Below the pieces are notes generated by a model. It saw only the letters and a program-made list of their open reading frames with translations, was not told the origin of the DNA and did no database searches. A program made the position numbers and the translations under genes. Positions 1-9,417 of a stretch of 64,000 nucleotides of DNA are shown piece after piece. The stretch's first letter is position 1, and each line of letters starts with the position of its first letter. Source of the DNA: Bryobacterales bacterium (lineage in GTDB: Bacteria; Acidobacteriota; Terriglobia; Bryobacterales; Bryobacteraceae). The stretch spans positions 1 to 64,000 of the forward strand of contig PMTR01000124.1 of assembly GCA_003167255.1 (NCBI GenBank), read 5' to 3'.

Positions 1-201
1 GCCGCAGCAGGCGCGGCTCGCCGTCTTACCATCCGATACGGCGACCGGCAGGGCTTGCGAACCTTGGACGCGCTCCAGCTTGCCGTGGCATTAGAGGTGC
101 AGGATCGTGTTGGGTTAGAGGCCTTCGTGGCCGCAGACAAGGTTCTCTGTGAGGTTGCGACGCTGGAAGGCTTCGCCGTCCTCAACCCGGAACAACCCTA
201 A
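1..201 (+). CDS. PIN-domain (VapC-like) protein, C-terminal part, truncated by window edge
   Basis: Open frame from base 1 to TAA at 199-201: ..LRTLDALQLAVALEVQDRVGLEAFVAADKVLCEVATLEGFAVLNPEQP*, typical PIN C-terminal LDALxLAxAL / FVxADxxL pattern. Confidence 0.6.
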   Translation, partial: AAAGAARRLTIRYGDRQGLRTLDALQLAVALEVQDRVGLEAFVAADKVLCEVATLEGFAVLNPEQP

Positions 202-358
202 CGACTGGTGTAGTTGTATGAAAAGCGGCTCAAAGGATATCGGGCCATCGGGTACGAACTGGACAGTGAGCCCGCGAACGGCGCGGGCGTGCAGAGGCTC
301 ATCTGTGGGACCGCAGTCCTGGGGCTGACCTGAGGGACACCAAGCGGCGGAAAGTCAA

Positions 359-687
359 CTGTAGATAATTTTGTAGCTGACCAAAGCCTCCGACTCCAAC
401 AGGGCTCAACAGGCTTCAACAAGCGGCCCGCATCTCGTTGAAACATAAGTACTTGAAAACAAGACATTTTCGAAGAAGGCCGGACACCGCCTTGGGCACA
501 TGTGCGTTAACTACGGTTAATGGCCTGCAGTTTCAATAACTTACAGCACAAGAGAACCTGCTCAAAGTGCAGGTGCGCTTATCCTGGTCCTTTGGTCCCA
601 CCTGCTCACCTGCTAGCGACAGCTGGCCGGCCCGGTATGGCAGCTTGTGGAACCGTGAGGATGCTTTAGCTACATTTTTGACTACAG
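359..687. repeat. MITE-like dispersed repeat, copy 1
   Basis: Starts CTGTAGATAATTTTGTAGCT and ends AGCTACATTTTTGACTACAG (inverted termini); similar to copies at 14846-15102 and 29635-29892. Flanks (about 243-358 and 688-770) also match the flanks of other copies. Confidence 0.7.
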
Positions 688-840
688 TCGCCTGCCAGAC
701 CGCTGGAAGGCCCGTCAATAGGCGGTTTCACCATGGGCGACCTCCTGCAATTGCGGCAGGTGGTCGCCGGGTAGAATCCGATGCGGACCCGCTGGAGCCG
801 GATGGTCCTGCATGGAACTTCTGCACCCTCTTCGATGAGA

Positions 841-885
841 CGGCCCTCTGTCATCCCGCCACTATGGCGGAATGACAGAGGGCCG
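841..885. repeat. REP-like hairpin, copy 1
   Basis: CGGCCCTCTGTCATcCCGCC-ACTAT-GGCGGAATGACAGAGGGCCG, 20-bp arms with one mismatch; recurs at about 15203-15244 and 34133-34175. Confidence 0.75.
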
Positions 886-912
886 CTTTAGTGGCCGGAG
901 ATGGAGCCCAGA

Positions 913-1363
913 TCGCGCGACCGCCAGTTTGCCGGCCACGCTGTTCAACAACAATGACACTTTGCTGTTGGGTGCCATTCCGAACGGCATCAACAATAGT
1001 GGCGTCGACACACCGGACTTTAGCTCCGGTAACCTCATGCTGAACACCAACCCCCGAAACGGCAAGCCGGCCTTCAACACGGCCTTGTTCAGTCTTCCCT
1101 CGTTGGGCAGTGTCGGCACCGCCTCGCGGCGGTTCTTCTATGGACTGGGCATGGCCAATGTCGATCTGGCCCTCCACAAGAACTGCAGCCTCCGCGAACG
1201 GCCAGCCCTGGATCTGCGCGTCGAGGCCTTCAACGTTTTCAACCACGTCCAGTTCTATGGCGCAGCGGCGGTCAACGGCAACATCACCAGCTCCAGCTTC
1301 GGTCAGGTGGTGGCCGCCGCCGCGCCACGCCCGGTGCAAGTGGCCCTACGCTTCACCTTTTAG
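913..1363 (+). pseudogene. TonB-dependent receptor (Oar-like) C-terminal fragment
   Basis: Protein ..LFNNNDTLLLGAIPNGINNSGVDTPD..FNVFNHVQFYGAAAVNGNITSSSFGQVVAAAAPRPVQVALRFTF* nearly matches the C-terminus of the 4465-7899 receptor; no N-terminal part present. Confidence 0.85.
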
Positions 1364-1429
1364 AGCCAGTAGTAATTTGCGTTCCCGCGGTTGCCTCGGC
1401 CCGCTGCCACCAATTACAATCCAGTCATT

Positions 1430-1906
1430 ATGCAAGGAAAGCCAAAAGTAATCGCCGAACTCAACGCCGCCTTGAAAGAAGAATTGACCGCCATCAACCA
1501 GTACTTCCTCCACGCCGAGATGTGCGAGAACTGGAAGTACGACAAGCTCGGCAGCTTCATCAAGAAGCAGTCCATCGACGAGATGAAACACGCCGAAGCC
1601 CTCATCGAACGCATCCTCTTTCTCGATGGTGCGCCGAATTTGACCGAGCTGTTGCACGTCACTGTCGGCAGCAATGTGAAGGAGCAGCTTGAGAGCGATC
1701 TGAAACTGGAAATCGGCGCTGTCGCCACGTACAACAAATCGATCCAGATCGCGCGGGACGAGGGTGACAACGCGTCGCGCGAGCTCTTCGAGCGCCTGCT
1801 GAAAGATGAAGAGAGCCACGTCGATTGGTTGGAGGCCCAGCTCCACCAGATCAAGGAAATCGGTTACGAGCGGTATTTGAGCCAGCAGATTCGCGAAGAA
1901 AAGTAA
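1430..1906 (+). CDS. bfr: Bacterioferritin
   Basis: MQGKPKVIAELNAALKEELTAINQYFLHAEMCENWKYDKLGSFIKKQSIDEMKHAEALIERILFLDGAPNL..; ferritin-like di-iron helices typical of Bfr. Confidence 0.9.
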   Translation: MQGKPKVIAELNAALKEELTAINQYFLHAEMCENWKYDKLGSFIKKQSIDEMKHAEALIERILFLDGAPNLTELLHVTVGSNVKEQLESDLKLEIGAVATYNKSIQIARDEGDNASRELFERLLKDEESHVDWLEAQLHQIKEIGYERYLSQQIREEK

Positions 1907-1929
1907 GGGGCATCCCAGACGCACCGCCG

Positions 1930-2023
1930 CCCTGGCACGCTGCTCGCGCCGGAGGCCGGGAAGAAGTCATCCAGCCACTCGCCTGTTGTCATTCAGGAGG
2001 ACTTCGCCACTGTCATGTCTCGT
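1930..2023 (+). pseudogene. Duplicated fragment of the 5' region of the cytochrome gene at 3028
   Basis: Near-identical to 3086-3180 (..GCAGGAGGCCGGGAAGAA.TCATCCAGC.ACTCGCC.GTTGTCATTCAGGAGGACTTCGCCAC.GTCATGTCTCG..). Confidence 0.8.
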
Positions 2024-2137
2024 AGCCGCTATAAAATCACGGAATCGATCTGTATGTGGTCAAAACTTCGTGGTGTATTGAAATCAGCGCCTTGCCGTTC
2101 GGGCGCCGAGCTCCCGACCGCCTGCCGCGATTGCAGA

Positions 2138-2192
2138 GGTTCCAGGCGGATGGCGCGACCCTGTGGCAACTTCTGGAGCCTTGTGGAACCAT
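2138..2192 (-). repeat. Fragment of the dispersed repeat, reverse orientation
   Basis: CAGGCGGATGGCGCGACCCTGTGGCAACTTCTGGAGCCTTGTGGAACC is the near reverse complement of 14880-14930. Confidence 0.6.
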
Positions 2193-2214
2193 GATCCCCT
2201 GCGAACATTGATGT

Positions 2215-2247
2215 TTGACATTTTATATCGGCTGCAATATTGTTGCA
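2215..2247 (+). promoter_or_regulatory. Sigma70-like promoter with 7-1-7 Fur/PerR-type operator
   Basis: TTGACA (2215-2220), 17-nt spacer, TATTGT (2238-2243); overlapping TGCAATA-T-TGTTGCA (2233-2247) palindrome. Confidence 0.5.
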
Positions 2248-2250
2248 ATT

Positions 2251-2805
2251 ATGGCCCCGGGAGATCGTTCCCATCTCAAGCTGGAGGATCTCGCACAGAT
2301 CTGTCGCGAACACGCTCTGCCACTCACCGTTCAACGGCGAGTGGTTCTGGAGGCCCTGTCCCTTCGTACGGATCATCCGACCGCCGATCAGATCTTTGAC
2401 GACGTCCGGACACGAATGCCAGAAATTTCCCGGACTACGGTGTATCGCGTCCTCGAAACGTTCGTTCGGATCGCGGTTGCCCGAAAAGTGTGTCACCCGG
2501 GCGCGGCAACCCGCTATGAGGTAAAGACGCATCGTCATCACCATCTCGTCTGCCTCAACTGCGAAAAAATGCTGGACTTGGAAGACCCATCCCTGGATGG
2601 TTTACCACTTCCCAGTGAGAGTTCCGGTTTTCAGATTGGCGACTATTCCATCCAGTTTCGAGGCTTTTGCTCAGACTGTGCTCGAAAACTGTCCACCCGG
2701 CGGACACGGCCAGCCTCGTCTGGTACGCCTGCGCCGAGAGCGAAGGCAAAAGCGGATTCATCCAGAGGAAGGAGAAGATCACGACGAGGTGGTCCGCAAG
2801 AGTGA
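2251..2805 (+). CDS. Fur/PerR family ferric/peroxide regulator
   Basis: LTVQRRVVLEAL..HPTADQIFDDVRTRMPEISRTTVYRVLETF..THRHHHLVCLNCEKMLDLED..FCSDCA; classic Fur-family winged helix and metal-binding region. Confidence 0.9.
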   Translation: MAPGDRSHLKLEDLAQICREHALPLTVQRRVVLEALSLRTDHPTADQIFDDVRTRMPEISRTTVYRVLETFVRIAVARKVCHPGAATRYEVKTHRHHHLVCLNCEKMLDLEDPSLDGLPLPSESSGFQIGDYSIQFRGFCSDCARKLSTRRTRPASSGTPAPRAKAKADSSRGRRRSRRGGPQE

Positions 2806-3027
2806 GATGCCCGCTGCGGGATTTCACGCAGGAGATTGAGTGTATTCCCGTGGCAGGCGCTGGCCCTCGATTGGTCATATCGCGCTTTTCTCTGTCTCTG
2901 CAACAGATTGCAGCGCGGTACGTGGGTAACAGATTGCGGCGCCGCATGAACGTGGGCACGCCATAGGGGTGCATACGCTACGATGACGTCGTAGAAGTGT
3001 CTGCTGTAGGCAAAAGGAAGGAGAACT

Positions 3028-4428
3028 ATGAGATTTCGAGCGAATTGGGGCAGGGCTGCGGTGCTTGTGGCGGGCCTCGTTTTGGCCCTTGGCACACTTC
3101 TCGCGCAGGAGGCCGGGAAGAAATCATCCAGCTACTCGCCGGTTGTCATTCAGGAGGACTTCGCCACCGTCATGTCTCGCATGAGAGCGGCGAAACCCGC
3201 CATCATGCAGCGTCAGAAGGCGCTGCTGGAGGAGCGCTACGACCTAAGCGACCGCCCCGCCAGAGGCGTAACCATGTCTCGCGGCAAAGCGGTCCAAGAG
3301 GGCGTGCGCGTAAAGCTTCGAGGGGGCATGACCTGGGAGAGACTCGCGCAGATGCGCCCTGAAGAGATCCGCGACCGAGACGCGTTTCCCCTCGGCTTCA
3401 TGCCGTTGCCGCATCCGAATCATCCGGAAGGCGGAATGCTGTTCCCGAAGTACCAGATTGATGAGATCAAGAAGCAGGAAGGCCGCGACCTGACCCGCTT
3501 CGATCTCGATTTCAATCTGCCCGACCACATCATGCCGGAGTATCCGCCGGCCATCTATCTGACCACGCGACCCGATCTGGGCGATGTCTCCCAGGGCAAA
3601 GTGGTGACGATTGACAACTACTACGAGTTGTTCAACGGGATTTTGAATCCTAAGCAACTCGAGGGGTTGCGCTTGCTGGTAACGCCGTTCCCGCAGCAGC
3701 AATTCAATCAGACCGAGGATCGCCGTAGCGAACGCCCGCACCGCGGCGTCACCTGCTTCGATTGCCACGTAAATGGGCACACCAACGGCGCCACGCATCT
3801 GGTCGGGGACATTCGCCCGCAGGAGTTCCGGCATCGGATCGAAACCCCCTCGCTGCGCGGCGTTAACATTCAGCGCCTGTTCGGTTCTCAACGAGCGTTG
3901 AAGACCGTCGAAGACTTCACGGAGTTTGAGCAGCGTGCGGCGTACTTCGATGGGGACCCGGTCATTGCCATGAAGAAAGGAGTAAATATCTTGGATCGGG
4001 GAAGCCAGGTCCACTTTATGGCCGAGGTCGAAGAACTGCTGGATTTTCCGCCGGCGCCCAAGCTTGGCATTGACGGCATGTTGAATCCGAGAAGCGCTTC
4101 TCAAGCAGAGCTGCGCGGGCAAACGCTGTTTTTTGGCAAAGCAAAGTGCGGGTCGTGTCATCCAGCGCCGTACTATACCGACAACACGATGCACAATTTG
4201 CAAACGGAGCGTTTTTACAAGCCACGGATGATCAATGGCATGATGGCCACCGCCGAGGGCCCAATCAAGACGTTCCCGTTGCGGGGAATCAAGGAGTCGC
4301 CTCCCTACATGCACGACGGGCGGTTGTTGACGCTCGAAGACACGGTTGAATTCTTTAACTTGATCTCCGAGGTTGGATTGACAGCGCAGGAGAAAGCAGA
4401 TCTTGTCGCGTTCCTGCGAACCTTGTAG
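3028..4428 (+). CDS. Di-haem cytochrome c peroxidase-like (MauG/CcpA-like) secreted protein
   Basis: Signal peptide, two CXXCH motifs (CFDCH, CGSCH), C-terminal FPLRGIKESPPYMHDGRLLTLEDTVEFFN typical of the family. Confidence 0.8.
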   Translation: MRFRANWGRAAVLVAGLVLALGTLLAQEAGKKSSSYSPVVIQEDFATVMSRMRAAKPAIMQRQKALLEERYDLSDRPARGVTMSRGKAVQEGVRVKLRGGMTWERLAQMRPEEIRDRDAFPLGFMPLPHPNHPEGGMLFPKYQIDEIKKQEGRDLTRFDLDFNLPDHIMPEYPPAIYLTTRPDLGDVSQGKVVTIDNYYELFNGILNPKQLEGLRLLVTPFPQQQFNQTEDRRSERPHRGVTCFDCHVNGHTNGATHLVGDIRPQEFRHRIETPSLRGVNIQRLFGSQRALKTVEDFTEFEQRAAYFDGDPVIAMKKGVNILDRGSQVHFMAEVEELLDFPPAPKLGIDGMLNPRSASQAELRGQTLFFGKAKCGSCHPAPYYTDNTMHNLQTERFYKPRMINGMMATAEGPIKTFPLRGIKESPPYMHDGRLLTLEDTVEFFNLISEVGLTAQEKADLVAFLRTL

Positions 4429-4464
4429 GAGAGCAGCGAGAATGACCGCGAATTACTACTGGCT

Positions 4465-7400
4465 CTAAAAGGCGAAGCGCAGGGCCACTTGCACCAGGCG
4501 GGGCGCGGCGGCGGCCACCACCTGACCGAAGCTGGAGCTGGTGATGTTACCGTTGACCGCCGCCGCACCATAGAACTGGGCGTGGTTAAAGACGTTGAAG
4601 GCCTCGACGCGCAACTCCAGCCAGCGGCGTTCGCGGAATTTCCAATCCTTGTGGAGGGCCAGATCGAAATTGGCCATGCCTGGTCCGTAGAAGAACCGCC
4701 GAGCGGCGGTCCCGACACTGCCTAGCGAAGGGAGACTGAACAGGGCCGTGTTGAAGGCCAGCTTGCCGTTGCGGGGGTTGGTGTTCAGCATGAGGGGACC
4801 GGGGCTGACGTCCGGCGTGTCGACGCCATTGTTATTGATGCCGTTCGGAATGGTGCCCAAGAGCGATGTGTCGTTGTTGTTGAATAGCGTGACGGGCAGG
4901 CCGGTGCTGTAGCGCGCGATGCCTGACAGGCTCAACCCTAACGGCATTCTCCAGTTCCAGCTCGCCACGAAGTTGTGCCTCATGTCGAAGGCTGAGAGCG
5001 CCTTACTCAGTGTAGAATTGATGGGGTTGACGGGATCGGACAGGCTGGAGGACTGGTCCAGGGACTTGCCATAGGTGTAACCGGCGAGCAACTCCAGGGA
5101 GCCGGTGGTGTGGCGCAGGGTGGCCTCGAGCGAGTTGTAGTTCGAGTTGCCGATGGTTTTTTGGTACGTGACGGCCGCAAATTGGGGAGAAAAGGCGGTC
5201 CTCGTTCCATCGACGATGGATCCGGAGGCGGTAACATAGGTTCCGCTTTCGCCGAAGGGGCCACACGTGGCGGTGCCTGGCGCTACGTCCTGGGGCTGGC
5301 TCAAACTGAGGCACAGCGCGGGATTACCGGGGTTGGCGGAGATGAGCACCAGGAGGTGATGAGCCTGCGAGCCGGAGTAGCGGATGGCGGCCACGGTTCC
5401 GCGGGCCACTTCGCGCTCCACCGACAGCATATAGCTTTCGCTGTAAGGGGTGAGGTTTTGATGGAAGAAGGAAGGGACGCCGGTGATGGGCAGGTATTGC
5501 GACCAATCGACGGAAGTATTGGGATTTTGAACGGAGGCGCCATCGGCAGGGATGGGCTCCGGGAAGCGCTGGCCGATGTTTGAGCCATCGGAGGCGGTGA
5601 TGAAGGGATTCGGGAACAGCGGGGGCGCGACGCTGGTGTAATCGTAGCCATAGGGCGGATTGGCGCTCATGATGCCCGCCGAAAGGCCTTCAAACGCGGT
5701 GTAGAAGAGGCCATAGCCGGCGCGCACAACGGTGTTGCCGAGGGAGTAAGCGAGGCCGACTCTAGGAGCGAAGTTGGTGTAGCGGGCGGGCGCGAGGGTG
5801 GCGGGGATTCCTGGGTCGCCGGGAAAGACCAGGCCGGCCGGCGCACCGGGATAGACGAGCGACTGCTGGCCGGGCACGAGCGTCTGCAACTGGTTGTATT
5901 TTTCGCGCCAAGGCGGCAGGAGGTCCCAGCGCAATCCGTAGTCGAGGGTGAGGTTGGGCCGCACGTGCCAACTGTCCTGCGCGAACAGGCCCACGTAGCG
6001 GTTGCGGAGATAAAACGGGCGCGAGTCGCCTTGCGAGTAGCTGCTGGGGACGCCGAGCAGGAAATCGGCAAAATCGGAACCGGTGTCGGTGCCCTGGAAG
6101 AGAAATGACCCGTTGTAAATGGCATCGGGATTGATATTGACCTGGTCCAGGTGCACACTGGCTCCGAACTTGAACAGATGGCGGCCCGCGACTTTGGAGA
6201 ACTGGTCGGACCATTGATAGGTGTTGTTGGCCTGAGTGACACCGGTGGTATCGACGCCGATGGTGAAGTCGTTGAACGACACGTTTTCTATTCCCTCGAT
6301 TTGCGGCGCTAGCGGAACGATGCCGGTGAAGCCCTGGGAGGCCAGAGTGGGACCGACGCCGCCGGCGGGCTGCCCGATATGGTTGGCGTCGCGAAGATAT
6401 CCCAGGCGAAATTCGTTGACGGCGGTCGAGTTGAAGGTGCTGGTCAAGGCGACGGTGGCCATCTGCGCGCGGCCGGCCGAAGTGGCGTTAAAGCCCGGCC
6501 CGTTGGCGCCACCTTGTCCGGTGGGATAGGGATCGTTGAGCCAATAATCGTCGGCGAAATAGTAAGCGGAGAATGCGCCCCAGCGGGTATTCGCATCCAT
6601 GCGTAGAGCGGCCTTGTCGTCGCGCAAGATTTGATCGTCAGCGGAAGTTTCGAAGCTGCCGGGGCCAGCGTTGGGCTGCGGAATGTATGAGAGCAGGGCC
6701 TTGGCGGGGGCAGACCAGGCGCGTTGCGGAATGACGGCCTGGGGGAAAACGCAGTCGCTCGCATTGGAGCAGCCGTTGAAATAATAGCGTTCACCCGGAT
6801 TCACGCCGTATCCAAGTTTCTGAGACAGCAAGTTGGCCCAGTAAGAGCCGCCGACAGTTCCGGTGAGCGTGCCGGCGATATCGGAGAAGTCACCAGCGCG
6901 GTTGGCTGCGGAAGGCACCGAGATGAGGCCAGTATCGATGCCTTGGCGGGTGCGGGTACCCTGGTAATCGGCGAAGAAGAAGACCTTATCTTTGCGAACG
7001 GGGCCACCGATGGTGGCGCCAAATTGATTGCGCTGGAACGCTGCGCGCTGCGAGGCGAGGAAGTTGCGGGCGTCGAGCGAGGTGTTGCGGAGGAACTCGA
7101 AGAGGCTACCGGTAAAATCGTTGGCACCGGACTTGGTGGAAACCAGCACCTGGCCGCCGCTGAAGTTGCCATACTGCGCGTCAAAGCTGGCGGTGAGCAC
7201 GCGCATCTCGGAGATGGCATCCAAGTTCGGCACGATGGCCGCGCCCATATTGAAATCCTCCTGCCCGGCGCTGCCGTTGATGTAGAAGCCGTTGCTGGTC
7301 TCGCGCTGTCCGTTGACGGACAGGTTGCCGGGATTGAGGTCGCCTGAAGGACGAGTGTTGGTACATCCCGACATGACGACGGCATTCGGCTGCCTTGAGC

Positions 7401-7899
7401 TGAGCGGCGCGACACCCGGAGCCAGCGCCAGCAGATCCGTATAGCTGCGGCTGTTGAGCGGCACTGCAGAGGCTTTGGCGTTGGTGAGGGGTTCGCCTAC
7501 CTGCATATCACTTGTATCGATCTGGGAAGCCGACGCGTTCACTTCGACGGCCTCGCTGTGGGCGGCGAGGGCGAACACGACGTCGAGACGGGTTGAGGCG
7601 CCAGCGGTAACGGAGACCGCGCCACGATGGTAGGGCTGGAAGCCAGCGGCGGCGGCTTCGATTTCGTAATCCCCGGCGGGCAGGCCGGCGATCGTATAGC
7701 GGCCCTGGTCATCCGTCACTGTGCGCCACAGGGTCGCGACACCCGCGCGGCGTGCTACAATTTCGACGCCCGACACCGCCGCGCCGGCGGGATCGACCAC
7801 GGCGCCCTCGACATTTCCATCCGTTCCAGCCGCCCACGCCAGCCCAACCGCCAGCGCGAGGAGCGGCACACACTGAGAATTGCGGGTCAGTTTCATCAT
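4465..7899 (-). CDS. TonB-dependent receptor, Oar-like with N-terminal carboxypeptidase-regulatory-like domain
   Basis: MKLTRNSQCVPLLALAVGLAWAAGTDGNVEGAVVDPAGAAVSGVEIVARR..; plug and barrel, C-terminal aromatic ..VALRFAF*. Confidence 0.88.
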   Translation of the reverse strand: MMKLTRNSQCVPLLALAVGLAWAAGTDGNVEGAVVDPAGAAVSGVEIVARRAGVATLWRTVTDDQGRYTIAGLPAGDYEIEAAAAGFQPYHRGAVSVTAGASTRLDVVFALAAHSEAVEVNASASQIDTSDMQVGEPLTNAKASAVPLNSRSYTDLLALAPGVAPLSSRQPNAVVMSGCTNTRPSGDLNPGNLSVNGQRETSNGFYINGSAGQEDFNMGAAIVPNLDAISEMRVLTASFDAQYGNFSGGQVLVSTKSGANDFTGSLFEFLRNTSLDARNFLASQRAAFQRNQFGATIGGPVRKDKVFFFADYQGTRTRQGIDTGLISVPSAANRAGDFSDIAGTLTGTVGGSYWANLLSQKLGYGVNPGERYYFNGCSNASDCVFPQAVIPQRAWSAPAKALLSYIPQPNAGPGSFETSADDQILRDDKAALRMDANTRWGAFSAYYFADDYWLNDPYPTGQGGANGPGFNATSAGRAQMATVALTSTFNSTAVNEFRLGYLRDANHIGQPAGGVGPTLASQGFTGIVPLAPQIEGIENVSFNDFTIGVDTTGVTQANNTYQWSDQFSKVAGRHLFKFGASVHLDQVNINPDAIYNGSFLFQGTDTGSDFADFLLGVPSSYSQGDSRPFYLRNRYVGLFAQDSWHVRPNLTLDYGLRWDLLPPWREKYNQLQTLVPGQQSLVYPGAPAGLVFPGDPGIPATLAPARYTNFAPRVGLAYSLGNTVVRAGYGLFYTAFEGLSAGIMSANPPYGYDYTSVAPPLFPNPFITASDGSNIGQRFPEPIPADGASVQNPNTSVDWSQYLPITGVPSFFHQNLTPYSESYMLSVEREVARGTVAAIRYSGSQAHHLLVLISANPGNPALCLSLSQPQDVAPGTATCGPFGESGTYVTASGSIVDGTRTAFSPQFAAVTYQKTIGNSNYNSLEATLRHTTGSLELLAGYTYGKSLDQSSSLSDPVNPINSTLSKALSAFDMRHNFVASWNWRMPLGLSLSGIARYSTGLPVTLFNNNDTSLLGTIPNGINNNGVDTPDVSPGPLMLNTNPRNGKLAFNTALFSLPSLGSVGTAARRFFYGPGMANFDLALHKDWKFRERRWLELRVEAFNVFNHAQFYGAAAVNGNITSSSFGQVVAAAAPRLVQVALRFAF

Positions 7900-7950
7900 T
7901 GGTCTCGCTTTAGCTATATTAAGAACTGCTTTACTTGAACTTGAGTATAC

Positions 7951-7965
7951 TGCAACTGAATTGCA
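7951..7965 (-). promoter_or_regulatory. 7-1-7 palindrome upstream of the TonB receptor gene
   Basis: Minus strand TGCAATT-C-AGTTGCA, followed directly by GTATACT (-10-like). Same arrangement as the fur-like and FTR1 promoters. Confidence 0.45.
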
Positions 7966-8232
7966 AGAAGCAAGAAGTGACCCACGTGCCGATGGCGTGG
8001 CGGTGCCCCAAGCCACCACGGCGGGTGGGGCAGGACTACCCCAACACCGGGGCTTCGACGTCCAACACGAGGTGATAAGGAGGCACTGAGGGGCAGTTGG
8101 TGCATCCTGGGGCGTTGTGGCGATCAGTTGCGGCACCGCTTCCGCTCTGTTGGGAATACCGATTTACCATGGTCGCATCTTGGCTCGTCGAGAGCCTGCC
8201 AAACCCTTCTGAGAGGTCATAGCCGCGCCTTG

Positions 8233-8261
8233 TTGACAGTCAGTTGCATCTGAGATGTAAT
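8233..8261 (+). promoter_or_regulatory. Sigma70-like promoter with overlapping 7-1-7 palindrome
   Basis: TTGACA (8233-8238), 17-nt spacer, TGTAAT (8256-8261); TGCATCT-G-AGATGTA (8245-8259). Confidence 0.5.
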
Positions 8262-8269
8262 GGTTTGGC

Positions 8270-9289
8270 GTGAGCAGAGCGGAATCACATCGGCATCCCG
8301 GTCGAATCGCCGCGTCGAATTCTCCCTCGCGGTTGGCTTTGCTCGCCTCTCTGGCGGTTGGCGGTCTGTTGGTCGCCGCCGTCATGATCTGGCAGGCACT
8401 GAGCCAGGCCGGCAACCCCGATCCTCTCGCGCCGCACTTGGGTCTCAGCGCAGCAACGATTGACATTGGCGTGCTCGTGTTTCGCGAAGGCTTGGAATGT
8501 ATTCTGGTGCTCGCAGCCATCACAGCGACCATGGGCGCCTCCAACCATGACTATCGGCGCCCAGTGGCCGTTGGTGCCGGGGCAGCGTTCGTAGCTACCC
8601 TAGTCACATGGTGGGTTGCCATTGGCCTGATCGATGATCTGACGCAGAAGGTTTCCGCCCTGCATCTCCAGGCGGCCACGGGTCTCCTTGCAATTCTGGT
8701 GCTATTGCTGGTGATGAACTGGTTCTTCCACAAAGTTTACTGGACCGGATGGATCTCGGCACATACCAAAAAGAAACAAGGCCTTCTTGACCGCGCTAAG
8801 TCCACTGAGGTCTCCAAAGCGGATTTGTGGTGGGGCTTTGTCTTGCTCGGCTTTACGTCACTGTACCGCGAGGGCTTTGAAGTCGTCCTGTTCTTGCAGA
8901 GCTACCGCCTGAAGCGTGGCGGCCTGATCGTGCTTTATGGGGTGTTACTGGGCCTGCTGCTTTCGGGTATCGTTGCTGTCCTGACGTTCCTTGCTCATCG
9001 CCGCTTGCCGTATCGGCGAATGTTGGTCCTGACGGGTGTCATGCTTGGCGCAGTCTTGCTGGTGATGGTGGGCGAGCAGGCCCAAGAGATGCAATTGGCC
9101 CACTGGCTCCCGACGACCCCCATGCCGCGACTGGCAGCGGTGATTCCGCCGTGGATGGGGCTGTGGTTTTCGGTCTTTCCTACAGTCGAAACGCTGGTCG
9201 CCCAGGCAGTTGCCGGCGTGTTGGTCGTCGGTTCATATTTTGCTGCGAGTTTGGGTTTGCGCCGGGCCGGCCATCCTCACCGAAGCTGA
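8270..9289 (+). CDS. FTR1 family iron permease
   Basis: Multi-TM with duplicated REGLE (FREGLECILVLAA) and REGFE (YREGFEVVLFLQ) motifs; GTG start at 8270. Confidence 0.9.
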   Translation: MSRAESHRHPGRIAASNSPSRLALLASLAVGGLLVAAVMIWQALSQAGNPDPLAPHLGLSAATIDIGVLVFREGLECILVLAAITATMGASNHDYRRPVAVGAGAAFVATLVTWWVAIGLIDDLTQKVSALHLQAATGLLAILVLLLVMNWFFHKVYWTGWISAHTKKKQGLLDRAKSTEVSKADLWWGFVLLGFTSLYREGFEVVLFLQSYRLKRGGLIVLYGVLLGLLLSGIVAVLTFLAHRRLPYRRMLVLTGVMLGAVLLVMVGEQAQEMQLAHWLPTTPMPRLAAVIPPWMGLWFSVFPTVETLVAQAVAGVLVVGSYFAASLGLRRAGHPHRS

Positions 9290-9417
9290 AGTTGGCAAAA
9301 GACAGAAATGTGATCCAAGTGGATGCCCAGAAGGATAATAAGCCGTCGGGATCGAAAGCCTGATGAGAGGTTTTATCACATTCGACGCCACGAGGCTGAA
9401 GCATCCACTGTAGATGA

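Noticed and set aside
567-875. 102-aa ORF in the first repeat copy
   Set aside because: Lies inside the dispersed repeat and its flank; not conserved as a frame between copies.
3244-4314. 356-aa minus-strand ORF opposite the di-haem cytochrome
   Set aside because: Antisense shadow of a well-supported CDS in high-GC DNA; no recognisable motif.
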